Assembly (NCBI GenBank): GCA_009885955.1
Contig: VFJS01000009.1
Location: 1-64,000 of the forward strand
Direction: 5' to 3'
DNA length: 64,000 bases
DNA from: Spirochaetia bacterium
GTDB taxonomy: Bacteria; Spirochaetota; UBA4802; UBA5550
Shown: positions 52,103 through 60,333 of the stretch, one piece after another
Layout of the letters: the number at the start of each line of letters is the position of its first letter
How positions within the stretch are numbered: the stretch's first letter is position 1
Notes under the pieces: generated by a model
Told to the model about the DNA's origin: nothing
What the model saw: the letters and a program-made list of their open reading frames with translations, nothing else
Database searches by the model: none
Program-made: the position numbers and the translations under genes

Positions 52103-53875
52103 TTATTGATAGTAAACAAAATTGTTAAGCTTCTCCTTTTCCCTTCTCAGTATTTCAATTTCTGTTAAATAGTTATTGTCTGGGCCTGAAGAATTTTTGA
52201 TCTTATCCGCATATTTATTTATTTTTGCGTCAATTTCATGAAGTTTTAATTTTATATATATTTCGGTATATGCTTTTTCAGGATTTTCAGTAATAAACCC
52301 TTCAATTAATGATTTATTTAAAAATTCCATTTCGAAATCATTCTCAAAAAAGTCAAACATTTTATCAACAGAAAAAATCTGATTCGAATAGTAGATCTCT
52401 GCGATTTTCATGAAAATATTTCTTGTTATAACATCTGAAATATCATGAGGTGAAAAATCAACAGCAGCTCTTTCTATAAGCTCGGGATAGTTACAGATCA
52501 ACTTCAACAGATCCCTATGTATTCTCGTTACCGGGTCGGTATATATTTCTTTCGTGCTGCCGGTCTTTTTTACGCTCCCCAATGCCCCATTTTTAACATA
52601 ATTAAAAAAATCCTTTCTGACAGAATTTTCATCAATTTTGAGCAACGAGCTTATCTTGTTAATATAAATACTTTTTTCTGATTCAAGTTCAATTTTCATA
52701 ATGACTGAAAAAAGTTTGATCATTGTATTAATCCGATCTTTTATACCGAATTCACCAATTATCCGTTTGATCTGAAAATCTACCGGTTTAACAGCAGAAT
52801 CGACTATAACCATGAATTCTCTCAGGGATTTTTTTAACAAAAAGTCAAAAGGATCTCCGTCCGGCAGCATGGCAACTCTAACTTCAACATTTATTTTGCT
52901 GAAAATTTCAAGTGACTTTAGTGCTGCTTCAAACCCTGCTGAATCTGAGTCAAATAAAACAACAGCCTCACTGCAATATCTGGAAATGATCTTTGCATGA
53001 TTCTCAGTAAAAGCTGTGCCAAGGGATGCAACAACATTCATCAGGCCTGCCTGATGACAGGCTATTACATCAAAATATCCCTCTACAACTATGACCCTGT
53101 TTAATTCTTTGATTGAGGCTGATGCCATATTCAGCCCATAGAGGATCTCCCGTTTTCTAAAAATTTCAGACTCAGGGGAATTTATATACTTTGCCATAGG
53201 TTCGGTTGGAAGATCAGACAGCCTCCTTGCTCCGAAACCCAGAGTCCTTTCGTTGATGTCAATAATCGGGAACATTATCCTGTTTCTGAATCTGTCATAA
53301 TAATGAGACCTGTTTTTATCACTGGAGCTCAAAAGACCTATTTTTTCACCAATATGTAAATCCACACTGTTTTTTTTAAGGCCCCCGGTGAGTTTGTCCC
53401 ATGAATCCGGAGCGAAGCCAATATTAAAAAGTTCTATTGAACCTTCTTTAATTCCTCTGTGAATCAGATACTCCCTCCCTATTCTTCCTTCAGATGAATT
53501 CAGATATTTACAGAAAAAATTCTGAGCAAATCTATTAATTCTGTATCCCTGTTCGAAAATAGGATTTTTTTCAGTTTCAATATTAGTAATTTCTACTCCG
53601 GCAAAACCTGCAAGATATTTTACACTTTCAAAAAAATTAAGTCTTTCAACTTTTGATATAAAGGTAAAAATGTTCCCTCCTGTTTGGCATCCAAAACAGT
53701 GAAAAATCTGCTTTTCATGTGATACAGTAAAAGATGGGGTCTTTTCCTTGTGGAATGGGCATAATCCAATATAATTTTTCCCCTTTTTTTTTAATGTGGG
53801 AACAAATTTTTTAATAATCTCTAAAATATCAGTACGTTCTCTGATAAGATCAATGGTTTCTCTTGGTATTAACAA
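52103..53875 (-). CDS. dnaG: DNA primase DnaG
   Basis: About 590 residues. The N-terminal CHC2 zinc finger has Cys39, His42, Cys60 and Cys63. The family opening L-I-P-R-E-T-I-D-L-I-R, the RNA polymerase domain, and TOPRIM with V-V-E-G-Y-F-D-V and V-L-F-D-S-D-S-A-G are present, with a helical C-terminal helicase-binding part. It synthesises replication primers. I place the start at the TTG at 53873-53875, one codon before the conserved opening. The frame stays open to another TTG at 53942-53944 with GAGG upstream, which would add 23 residues unlike the family; the start is therefore uncertain. Confidence 0.9.
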   Translation of the reverse strand: MLIPRETIDLIRERTDILEIIKKFVPTLKKKGKNYIGLCPFHKEKTPSFTVSHEKQIFHCFGCQTGGNIFTFISKVERLNFFESVKYLAGFAGVEITNIETEKNPIFEQGYRINRFAQNFFCKYLNSSEGRIGREYLIHRGIKEGSIELFNIGFAPDSWDKLTGGLKKNSVDLHIGEKIGLLSSSDKNRSHYYDRFRNRIMFPIIDINERTLGFGARRLSDLPTEPMAKYINSPESEIFRKREILYGLNMASASIKELNRVIVVEGYFDVIACHQAGLMNVVASLGTAFTENHAKIISRYCSEAVVLFDSDSAGFEAALKSLEIFSKINVEVRVAMLPDGDPFDFLLKKSLREFMVIVDSAVKPVDFQIKRIIGEFGIKDRINTMIKLFSVIMKIELESEKSIYINKISSLLKIDENSVRKDFFNYVKNGALGSVKKTGSTKEIYTDPVTRIHRDLLKLICNYPELIERAAVDFSPHDISDVITRNIFMKIAEIYYSNQIFSVDKMFDFFENDFEMEFLNKSLIEGFITENPEKAYTEIYIKLKLHEIDAKINKYADKIKNSSGPDNNYLTEIEILRREKEKLNNFVYYQ

Positions 53876-53944
53876 TTTTTTCTCATATTCAAATTTGTAG
53901 TAAAATAAACACACAAGCAAAATAGTAGATGTTTGATTATTCAA

Positions 53945-54389
53945 TGGGAACCTCGGATTATGATATCATGTGATTCCCTTGAGGGTATATGTCTGGGAAA
54001 TCAGTAATTAAAATATTTCATCTTCATATATTCTGATTTTAGATAAACCCTATAATATATAAATAATAAAAAATATTATGACTGTCAACCGGTTTCAAAA
54101 AATTTTTTAAATTATACAAAATATATTTGATATATAAACATTTAGTATGAGTTTTGACGATATTATTCATATATTGTACAATTTGACTGGTATTAGAAAT
54201 ATCCCGAAGGCATTATATTATAATATCTTCTTTAAATTGGATTTCATTTTACCTGAATAATAAATGAAGTTATGAGCTTAAATCTTCAGAAGTATACGAT
54301 ATAAAAAATAAACTATTTTCTGTTCTGATTATCAGGTTAGTTATCAGAAAAATTTAACCCTATATTTTCAATCCAAGCATGGAGACTAA
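53945..54389. other. 445-bp intergenic region between dnaG and the DUF4015 gene
   Basis: Divergent AT-rich control region without a credible gene. It contains a minus-strand promoter candidate at 54060-54088 for dnaG-rpoD, and a 7-bp inverted repeat around TTCTGAT/ATCAGAA near 54320-54350. No RNA gene was recognised. Confidence 0.4.
54060..54088 (-). promoter_or_regulatory. candidate sigma-70 promoter for dnaG-rpoD
   Basis: A perfect TTGACA (54088-54083 on the minus strand) is followed after 17 nt by TATTTA (54065-54060) and further A/T. The predicted transcript would have a leader of about 110 to 180 nt, depending on the dnaG start. Confidence 0.4.
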
Positions 54390-55430
54390 ATGAAAAGAAT
54401 AATTACTGCAACAATAATATTCAGCATATTTTTTATTTCAACGGACCATCTGAATAATTTCAGCAAAGCAAGCAATACAGCGGGGCCCATGGCAGAAGAA
54501 AAGCAGGGTGACGGCAGTGATAATGAGAAAAAGCAGATTCCTTCTTTAAAAAACCTTGAATACAGATTTCCTGAATTTTACAGGGGAATTTATCTTAATA
54601 TTGGCTCAGCCACGAACAAGGCGCTACTTGAAAAATTTGTGAAGATGTGCAAAGATTCCTTTATCAACACAATGGTTCTTGACGTGCAGAGTAATAGAAC
54701 AAATGCTTATTCTGTCCCGTCTGATCATGTGAAATACCTTATTGACAATAGTATTCATCCAATAGCAAGAATTGTTGTATTCGCCGACGGTCTTAAAAAT
54801 TATCCAGTCCAAAACAGCTTAATAGAAGCACGGATTGAGGCTGCTGAAAAAGCATGCCAGAGTGGATTCAGAGAAATTCAGTTTGATTATATCAGGTTTA
54901 ATGATTCCGAACGGAACAGGCATTTAACACTAAATGAAAGATACAGTTTTATTGAGGGATTCCTTCTTAAAGCCAGAAAACGTCTCCAGAAATATAATGC
55001 TAAAATTGCAGCAGATGTTTTCGGGAGGATTCCGTTAAATAGCGGGGATATTATTGGGCAAAGGATGGAAGGGCTCGACAATGTTGTGGATATTATCTGT
55101 CCAATGGCTTATCCATCGCACTATACATGGAGCAAAAAGTTTTATCTTGATCCCTATTATACTGTTTACACAACTTCAGTGAATGCTAAAAAAAGGGTAA
55201 AGAAAGCTGAAATAGTATCTTATATCCAGGCATTTAAAATGAAACTTTACGACATCCCCTATACGAAATATATCAGGGATCAGATTGCCGCTGTCCATGA
55301 TGCAGGGATAAAGGGATTCCTCTTCTGGAATGCTCAGCAGGTATATGATATTCCCCTGGATGTCACCAGGTCCTTCTACTTGAAAAAACAGGAACCTGTT
55401 AAAACGGAACAGAAGAGAGAGAGATTGTGA
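54390..55430 (+). CDS. DUF4015-family putative glycoside hydrolase
   Basis: A 346-residue exported protein. An N-terminal hydrophobic signal (residues 1-25) and a hydrophilic linker precede a TIM-barrel domain with R-G-I-Y-L-N near residue 65, M-V-L-D-V-Q, A-R-I-V-V-F-A-D, E-I-Q-F-D-Y-I-R-F, A-D-V-F-G and I-C-P-M-A-Y-P-S-H-Y, the strand-end motifs of the DUF4015 family. The family is predicted to cleave glycosidic bonds; the acidic residues in F-D-Y-I-R-F and A-D-V-F-G are the probable active site. The substrate is unknown. GGAG precedes the ATG. It is convergent with the lipoprotein gene. Confidence 0.8.
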   Translation: MKRIITATIIFSIFFISTDHLNNFSKASNTAGPMAEEKQGDGSDNEKKQIPSLKNLEYRFPEFYRGIYLNIGSATNKALLEKFVKMCKDSFINTMVLDVQSNRTNAYSVPSDHVKYLIDNSIHPIARIVVFADGLKNYPVQNSLIEARIEAAEKACQSGFREIQFDYIRFNDSERNRHLTLNERYSFIEGFLLKARKRLQKYNAKIAADVFGRIPLNSGDIIGQRMEGLDNVVDIICPMAYPSHYTWSKKFYLDPYYTVYTTSVNAKKRVKKAEIVSYIQAFKMKLYDIPYTKYIRDQIAAVHDAGIKGFLFWNAQQVYDIPLDVTRSFYLKKQEPVKTEQKRERL

Positions 55431-55452
55431 ATTGGGATATCATTTATCCCGT

Positions 55453-55914
55453 TCACTTCAAGTCGTTGTCAAATTCGGCAACGAATGTTGTTTTGCCATC
55501 TCTTTCAGATAGCATAGTGATATTAATAGTACGGTTATCAGGCAGATCAAAATAATAAAAATTAGGCCTTGGTTGTAAGATATTGTTCAACTTTATATAT
55601 CTGTTACGAAGGGCATCCAGCACCCATTTTTCAACAGTTATCAGATGCCTATCCTGAGTCAATTGCGCATCATAGAATTTTTTCTGGGATTCAAGGGCAA
55701 TTGTTGTCCTCCCGAATTCCACTTTATCAATAAAAATTTTATAAAAGCACCGGCTGTCGTCACCAGGGTTTTCCACGGAAATGTTGAAGGCTACAAATTT
55801 CAGGTTAAAGGTTCTTGTATTTATAACGTTAGAATTTTCTTTTTTTCCTGCCGTGCATCCGGAAATATGTAAAAATATTAATATTGATGGCAGCAGTGTT
55901 TTGAAAATCCTCAT
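55453..55914 (-). CDS. putative lipoprotein (153 aa)
   Basis: A small predicted lipoprotein: signal peptide with I-S-G-C lipobox (Cys about residue 20), then a single beta-rich domain. I do not recognise the domain; R-T-F-N-L-K-F-V-A-F-N-I and F-Y-Y-F-D-L-P-D are its most regular parts. The ATG overlaps the stop of the upstream PPC gene (TGATG), so the two are translationally coupled and may act together at the cell envelope. Confidence 0.65.
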   Translation of the reverse strand: MRIFKTLLPSILIFLHISGCTAGKKENSNVINTRTFNLKFVAFNISVENPGDDSRCFYKIFIDKVEFGRTTIALESQKKFYDAQLTQDRHLITVEKWVLDALRNRYIKLNNILQPRPNFYYFDLPDNRTINITMLSERDGKTTFVAEFDNDLK

Positions 55915-57482
55915 CAGTTGATTCTCCTTAGTCCTATCCTGTAGGGATTGCTAAAATTATCCCTGAGTGACTCAACAATAACATACCCCTTCCTATCGAT
56001 CATTTCTGTGAGATTTTTTCTGCTATTTCCCCTGAGCGTTATTGACTTGATGATGTATCCCAGGGAATCGGCTATTGAGACCTTAATTTCGCCATCTTTA
56101 ATCCCTTCAATAGCAAAAAGGATCCTCTCCCTCCTGTCATATTCGAGTAGAAAATAATCCACATCTCTGGCAGATGAAATAAATCCCCTGATATAATCTC
56201 CTTTAACATGATTAGCTAGATTTTTTGTATTGTTTGGCTCGGTCTCCATGAATTCTTCATCTTCAAAATGGGTAATGGTTATGTTATAATCATTTTCCCT
56301 GTCAAACTGTTCCAGTTTCCCCTGGACTGTAATGTAAAAATCACTGTCAATTGTCAGGTTGGGCATCACTTCAGTTTCGCCTTTCCCTGTATTATCCATT
56401 GTATGAATGATATTTTTTTTCATATCATATATTGAAGCTTTTATATCTATCTCAGGCGGTGATTGAATTGAAATTCTATAATACCCCGGATTCTTATGTG
56501 CCGGCTTGTAGAGAAAAAAATCCCTGTCTCCCGGACGATCTATCCTGCCCTTCATGATGTCGCCTGTTATGGCATTAGCCTTTGAGAAATCATTATTCGG
56601 CTCCATTTCATGGTCAGGGCTGAATTTATCAAACTCATATCTAATTTTGTATGGCTGTTCAGAGTTACTGCTGTTCCCCTTTGAGCATACCATTATGCAG
56701 TATAACCCCGGCTTTGTGATCCCGGCACCTCGTATCTCCTCTCCGAAACCGGTTTCATTGCTGTTTGAGGAAATCAGCATTTCTCCGCCGGAATCGAAAA
56801 GAAAAAGCTCTGAGTTAATGCCGGGAACTCCCGATAGGATTATATTCACCAAAACCGGAAGTTCTGAATCCCTGTCTATTTTAAATGAATACCAGTCCTC
56901 TTCCCTGTTGTGATTATCTGTTTCGGAATTGAGAAAGTTATATGATGGGGAAAAATATCCGGAATACTCAACTTTCTCATTAATTTGAGTGGCCTCCTCT
57001 GATCTGTCATTCGGCTCATGTTCTTCCATGGTAGCATCCCTTGAAGAAATAGATAGCGAATATGGAGTTTCCAGGTTGAAAGTTTTGGGGTCCCTGGCGC
57101 CATGTATCACTGCGATACAGTATGTTCCCGGTTCAGCATAGAGATTATTCATCCTCTCTTGAGAGGATTTGCGGTTATCATCAATATATTTCAGGAGCCT
57201 TGGCTTGTTTTCCATTCTCCATATCTGGAAAGCAATGTTAACCCCCTTTAATCCGGAAAGATTTATGTCAAGGATAGATTCTTTTTTTATGATGAATTTA
57301 AAATAATCCTTATCTGCTGCCGAGTTTATGAAACCCTCTATTCTGCCATTGACTTCAATAAAATTTGCCGTATCAAAGGAATCATTAGGCTCTTTTTCCA
57401 GGACTTTTCTCTCTTTACACAAGATCCCGGGGAATATAAGAATTATCATGTAAAATATATTAAGTATTAACTTTCTTTTCAT
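55914..57482 (-). CDS. exported protein with four PPC-type repeats
   Basis: A 522-residue exported protein. An N-terminal signal ends in P-G-I-L-C, a possible lipobox. Four modules each begin E-P-N-[DN] (near residues 31, 155, 293 and 412) and contain a D-x-D-[YWF]-[FY] motif (D-K-D-Y-F, E-E-D-W-Y, D-R-D-F-F, D-V-D-Y-F), the mark of bacterial pre-peptidase C-terminal (PPC) domains. PPC domains usually follow a secreted protease or other enzyme domain; here there is none, only repeats. It could be a surface or adhesive protein, or a type II secretion substrate; that is inference. It is coupled to the lipoprotein gene. Confidence 0.75.
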   Translation of the reverse strand: MKRKLILNIFYMIILIFPGILCKERKVLEKEPNDSFDTANFIEVNGRIEGFINSAADKDYFKFIIKKESILDINLSGLKGVNIAFQIWRMENKPRLLKYIDDNRKSSQERMNNLYAEPGTYCIAVIHGARDPKTFNLETPYSLSISSRDATMEEHEPNDRSEEATQINEKVEYSGYFSPSYNFLNSETDNHNREEDWYSFKIDRDSELPVLVNIILSGVPGINSELFLFDSGGEMLISSNSNETGFGEEIRGAGITKPGLYCIMVCSKGNSSNSEQPYKIRYEFDKFSPDHEMEPNNDFSKANAITGDIMKGRIDRPGDRDFFLYKPAHKNPGYYRISIQSPPEIDIKASIYDMKKNIIHTMDNTGKGETEVMPNLTIDSDFYITVQGKLEQFDRENDYNITITHFEDEEFMETEPNNTKNLANHVKGDYIRGFISSARDVDYFLLEYDRRERILFAIEGIKDGEIKVSIADSLGYIIKSITLRGNSRKNLTEMIDRKGYVIVESLRDNFSNPYRIGLRRIN

Positions 57483-57663
57483 AATGCGTAATTATAATCA
57501 AATAATATTTTTGTAATTGTTACTTATATGGAAATGAACTAAAATAGAATATTCCAATGGTATTCCGGATGAGGGGAAGTCAACGATTATTCACGAGTAT
57601 AATATTGGCAGGAATGAGAATTTTTGTGAATAGTGAGAACTGAATTATCAATTTTTGAAAAAA

Positions 57664-57990
57664 TTATGAACCAATCAGCTGTTTTAAATCGTTAACAGCT
57701 TTTTCTCTATTTGAGATACCGGTTTTTTTGATACCTTTTCTGATAACATTATCCCATTGTTTTTCAGGAATTTCAAGTTTCATACTTTCCAGAAGTTCAA
57801 GGATTTTAGTATCAGTATTTATGTTGAATATATTTTCAGAATCATACCTGAAAAGTGAAAACAACCTGTCTATGTAATCACCTATCAGCTTGGTGGGGCT
57901 CATGGATTCCGTTTTTTTCTGAAGGGTATCTTTCTTTTTTTCAGATTTTTTTAATTCCCTCTGATGACGTTCAAGATCTGTCCTTTTCAT
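57664..57990 (-). CDS. small basic hypothetical protein (108 aa)
   Basis: Unrecognised 108-residue protein. A lysine- and glutamate-rich N-terminal helix (residues 3-30) is followed by a helical domain with G-D-Y-I-D-R-L-F-S-L-F and L-E-I-P-E-K-Q-W-D. There is no signal peptide. AGGAA lies about 10 nt before the ATG. It stands alone between the PPC gene and the response-regulator operon. Confidence 0.6.
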   Translation of the reverse strand: MKRTDLERHQRELKKSEKKKDTLQKKTESMSPTKLIGDYIDRLFSLFRYDSENIFNINTDTKILELLESMKLEIPEKQWDNVIRKGIKKTGISNREKAVNDLKQLIGS

Positions 57991-58140
57991 GCAATTAATT
58001 CCTGAATGCTTGTCTTTGAATAAATTAATGTCAAAAATGATATATTAGATTAAATTTCAAGATTTATTTTGGTTACTTTTTAAAAAATTAAATTTTTTAA
58101 AGATAACATTTTATCAGACAAATTAAGGAAAAATATATGC

Positions 58141-58178
58141 ACCGAAAGATATTCATAATAAAATGAATATCTTTCGGT
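58141..58178 (-). terminator. 16-bp perfect hairpin after the regulator operon
   Basis: Arms 58141-58156 and 58163-58178 pair perfectly around a 6-nt loop. On the minus strand it stands 54 bp beyond the stop of the membrane-anchored regulator gene and is followed by TGCATATATTTTTCC, a U-rich tail. It likely ends that transcript. Confidence 0.75.
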
Positions 58179-58231
58179 AGAAAAAAATAGTCAATCAGGC
58201 ATTTTTGTGCATTGCCTTTATAAATTAAATA

Positions 58232-59389
58232 CTAGGCATGCAGGAAAGTCTTTGTAAACTCCTTCCAAACCTTATCACTCATTAAAGTAAATTCCTGATT
58301 TGTCCTGTGAATTGATTCCTGTTCATCAGGTTTTGAGCTGAATGTATTTATCATGTTTATATACCGATCGATTTCATTTTTATACCATGTAACGGCATCA
58401 GCCCCTATTCTTAATGATTTTATATCCTCACCCAGATTTGTAGCTTCAAGGTAGCACAACCATCCATGTTCATAGGGTTTAATGCTGATAAGGTTAATAT
58501 TATCAGCCAGGTTAGCATTCTGGTACCTCACTACCCCGCTTATTGGAGAAAGAAAATTTGCTTTACGATCGCCTTGTATAAGGGTAAAAAGTGTTTCTCC
58601 TTTCTTCACTTTTTTCCCGATCTCAGGAAGAACCATGTCATCGATGGTTCCTATTATTTTCTGGACAAAATCGTCGATTCCGATTCTTACAAGTCCGTTC
58701 GGCTCAAAGCTGCTCCATGTATGGTCCTCTGATATGAATACACCGACTGGAACATTGAAGTCATGTTTCGATGCAGACTCCGCTATAGAAGGAGTAATCA
58801 GATGCACTGAGGGTTTAACCGATTTTTCTATCCGGTCCATCCTCTTGATGAGGAGCTTATTTACAAAATCAACAAGTTCATCCTCTGTAAACGGCTTCTG
58901 AACATAATCCATTGCTCCGAACTTCATTACGTCAACGGCAGTCTCTATCGTGGCATATCCGGTTATCATCACAACATCTATATCGGGACGGAGATGTTTT
59001 ACTGCTTTTGTAACTTCAACGCCATCCATGTCCGGCATTTTAAGGTCAGTGAATACAAAATCATAATCATTTTTCTTCACAAGCATGAGCGCTTCAGGCC
59101 CTTTTTCAACGGTGTCAACTGAATAGCCCGCAAGGACAAGTATCTTTCTAAAGCTGTCAAGAATGATCTCCTCATCATCAACGGCTATAATTTTTGCCTT
59201 AGGATTGTCCACCTTGACTCTCTTGAGTGTTGTAGCTTCATCTGCTATTTGGAGCTTTAAGCCGATATCAAGAGCTTTTTTTCTTTCTTCATGCAGCTTG
59301 GCATCACGATACCTTTTCAGAAGATATCTTATTGTCAGATCTACAATGATAAAAAGAACCAGCGTTACAAGAACTATGCCTATTACCAT
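58232..59389 (-). CDS. membrane-anchored response regulator with GcvH-like output domain
   Basis: A 385-residue protein. One N-terminal transmembrane helix (residues 2-20), then a REC domain (acidic D71-D72, phospho-acceptor Asp115, Lys165), then residues 212-340 resembling glycine cleavage H protein: D-H-T-W, V-R-I-G-I-D-D, L-P-E-I-G, S-P-I-S-G, L-A-D-N and H-G-W-L-C-Y. Counting back from S-P-I-S-G without gaps, the lipoyl-lysine position of GcvH is Asp274, so it cannot be lipoylated there. There is no DNA-binding domain. AAAGGAGG precedes the ATG at 59389. It lies 145 bp after the second REC-GcvH gene, so both may be partners of the same kinase. Confidence 0.85.
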   Translation of the reverse strand: MVIGIVLVTLVLFIIVDLTIRYLLKRYRDAKLHEERKKALDIGLKLQIADEATTLKRVKVDNPKAKIIAVDDEEIILDSFRKILVLAGYSVDTVEKGPEALMLVKKNDYDFVFTDLKMPDMDGVEVTKAVKHLRPDIDVVMITGYATIETAVDVMKFGAMDYVQKPFTEDELVDFVNKLLIKRMDRIEKSVKPSVHLITPSIAESASKHDFNVPVGVFISEDHTWSSFEPNGLVRIGIDDFVQKIIGTIDDMVLPEIGKKVKKGETLFTLIQGDRKANFLSPISGVVRYQNANLADNINLISIKPYEHGWLCYLEATNLGEDIKSLRIGADAVTWYKNEIDRYINMINTFSSKPDEQESIHRTNQEFTLMSDKVWKEFTKTFLHA

Positions 59390-59534
59390 ATTTCCTCCTT
59401 TTGAATTATTGGAAACTATTGTATCCCCTGATAAGTCTCCATAAATATTTATATAAATCACATTTCCCTGTCAAAGGGAATTATCAAATTTATATTCATC
59501 GTTCTATAATACTGACGGCCATAACTTTTCCAGA

Positions 59535-60329
59535 TCAGTACATTATGTATGGCTTAAGAAGCTGAATCTCCTTTTCAATATCATCAGGCATAATTCTGAT
59601 AAGCCACTGGGTGATAAATTTTTCAGTTTTGAACAGATCCAAGTTATCAAGGACATTCCGGTTGTTTATGGTAACTTTGCCGCTCACCGGGGACCAGATC
59701 CTGGATTTCTGTTTATTTTCATAGATGAGCTCCATCAATTGATTCCCCTGAATCATATAATCTCCTTCTGCCGGAAATTCAATTCCTGATATTTCACCTA
59801 CTGCAGATGAGAAATTGCTGCCAAGCCCTATATCAATTGATTTATCATCATTGATGCAGGCCCAAGCATGATTTCCAACAAAAAATATCCTGCCCGGGTT
59901 CCCGCCGGGAATATTTTTTGCAAAATGGTTCAGAGCATCACCAGGCTTATTGCCGGATTTTGAAAACTTGAATGCATTCATGACAACATCGATAAGCTCC
60001 TCGTAGGTAAAGGGCTTCGGAATAAAATCAAATGCACCGGTTTTAAATGATTCAAAAATATTCGCCAGGGTAGCATAACCGGTAATCATGATGACTGGCA
60101 TTTGGCTGAACTTTTTTATTATCAGCTCAATAATTTTGAATCCTGAAATCTCCTTCAGCATTAGATCCGTTATAACAAGCCTGTATGCATTCGATTCAAT
60201 CTTTCCAAGCGCAGTCTGACCGTCGTATGCCTGGTCAACGGAATAACCTTCGCTGGTAAGGATTTTCCCTGCGGTATCATTTACTACCTTCTCATCTTCC
60301 ACAATGAGTATATCAAAAACGTTCTTCAT
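59535..60329 (-). CDS. soluble response regulator with GcvH-like output domain
   Basis: A 264-residue protein. REC domain with Glu11-Asp12, phospho-acceptor Asp55, Thr83 and Lys105, then from about residue 147 a GcvH-like domain (N-H-A-W, I-D-I-G-L-G, S-P-V-S-G, L-D-N, Q-W-L-I-R-I). Aligned without gaps to S-P-V-S-G, the lipoylation site is Lys206 (E-N-K), so a modifiable lysine is kept, unlike the anchored paralogue. No transcriptional output domain exists. The ATG at 60329 is 4 nt after the kinase stop, indicating translational coupling. The longer open frame upstream overlaps the kinase gene and is unlikely to be used. Confidence 0.85.
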   Translation of the reverse strand: MKNVFDILIVEDEKVVNDTAGKILTSEGYSVDQAYDGQTALGKIESNAYRLVITDLMLKEISGFKIIELIIKKFSQMPVIMITGYATLANIFESFKTGAFDFIPKPFTYEELIDVVMNAFKFSKSGNKPGDALNHFAKNIPGGNPGRIFFVGNHAWACINDDKSIDIGLGSNFSSAVGEISGIEFPAEGDYMIQGNQLMELIYENKQKSRIWSPVSGKVTINNRNVLDNLDLFKTEKFITQWLIRIMPDDIEKEIQLLKPYIMY

Positions 60330-60333
60330 GGGA

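Noticed and set aside
52081-52125. 7-bp inverted repeat GTTTACT/AGTAAAC at the dnaG end, considered as a terminator
   Set aside because: Short stem, long loop and partly inside the coding region; no T-tract on the minus strand.
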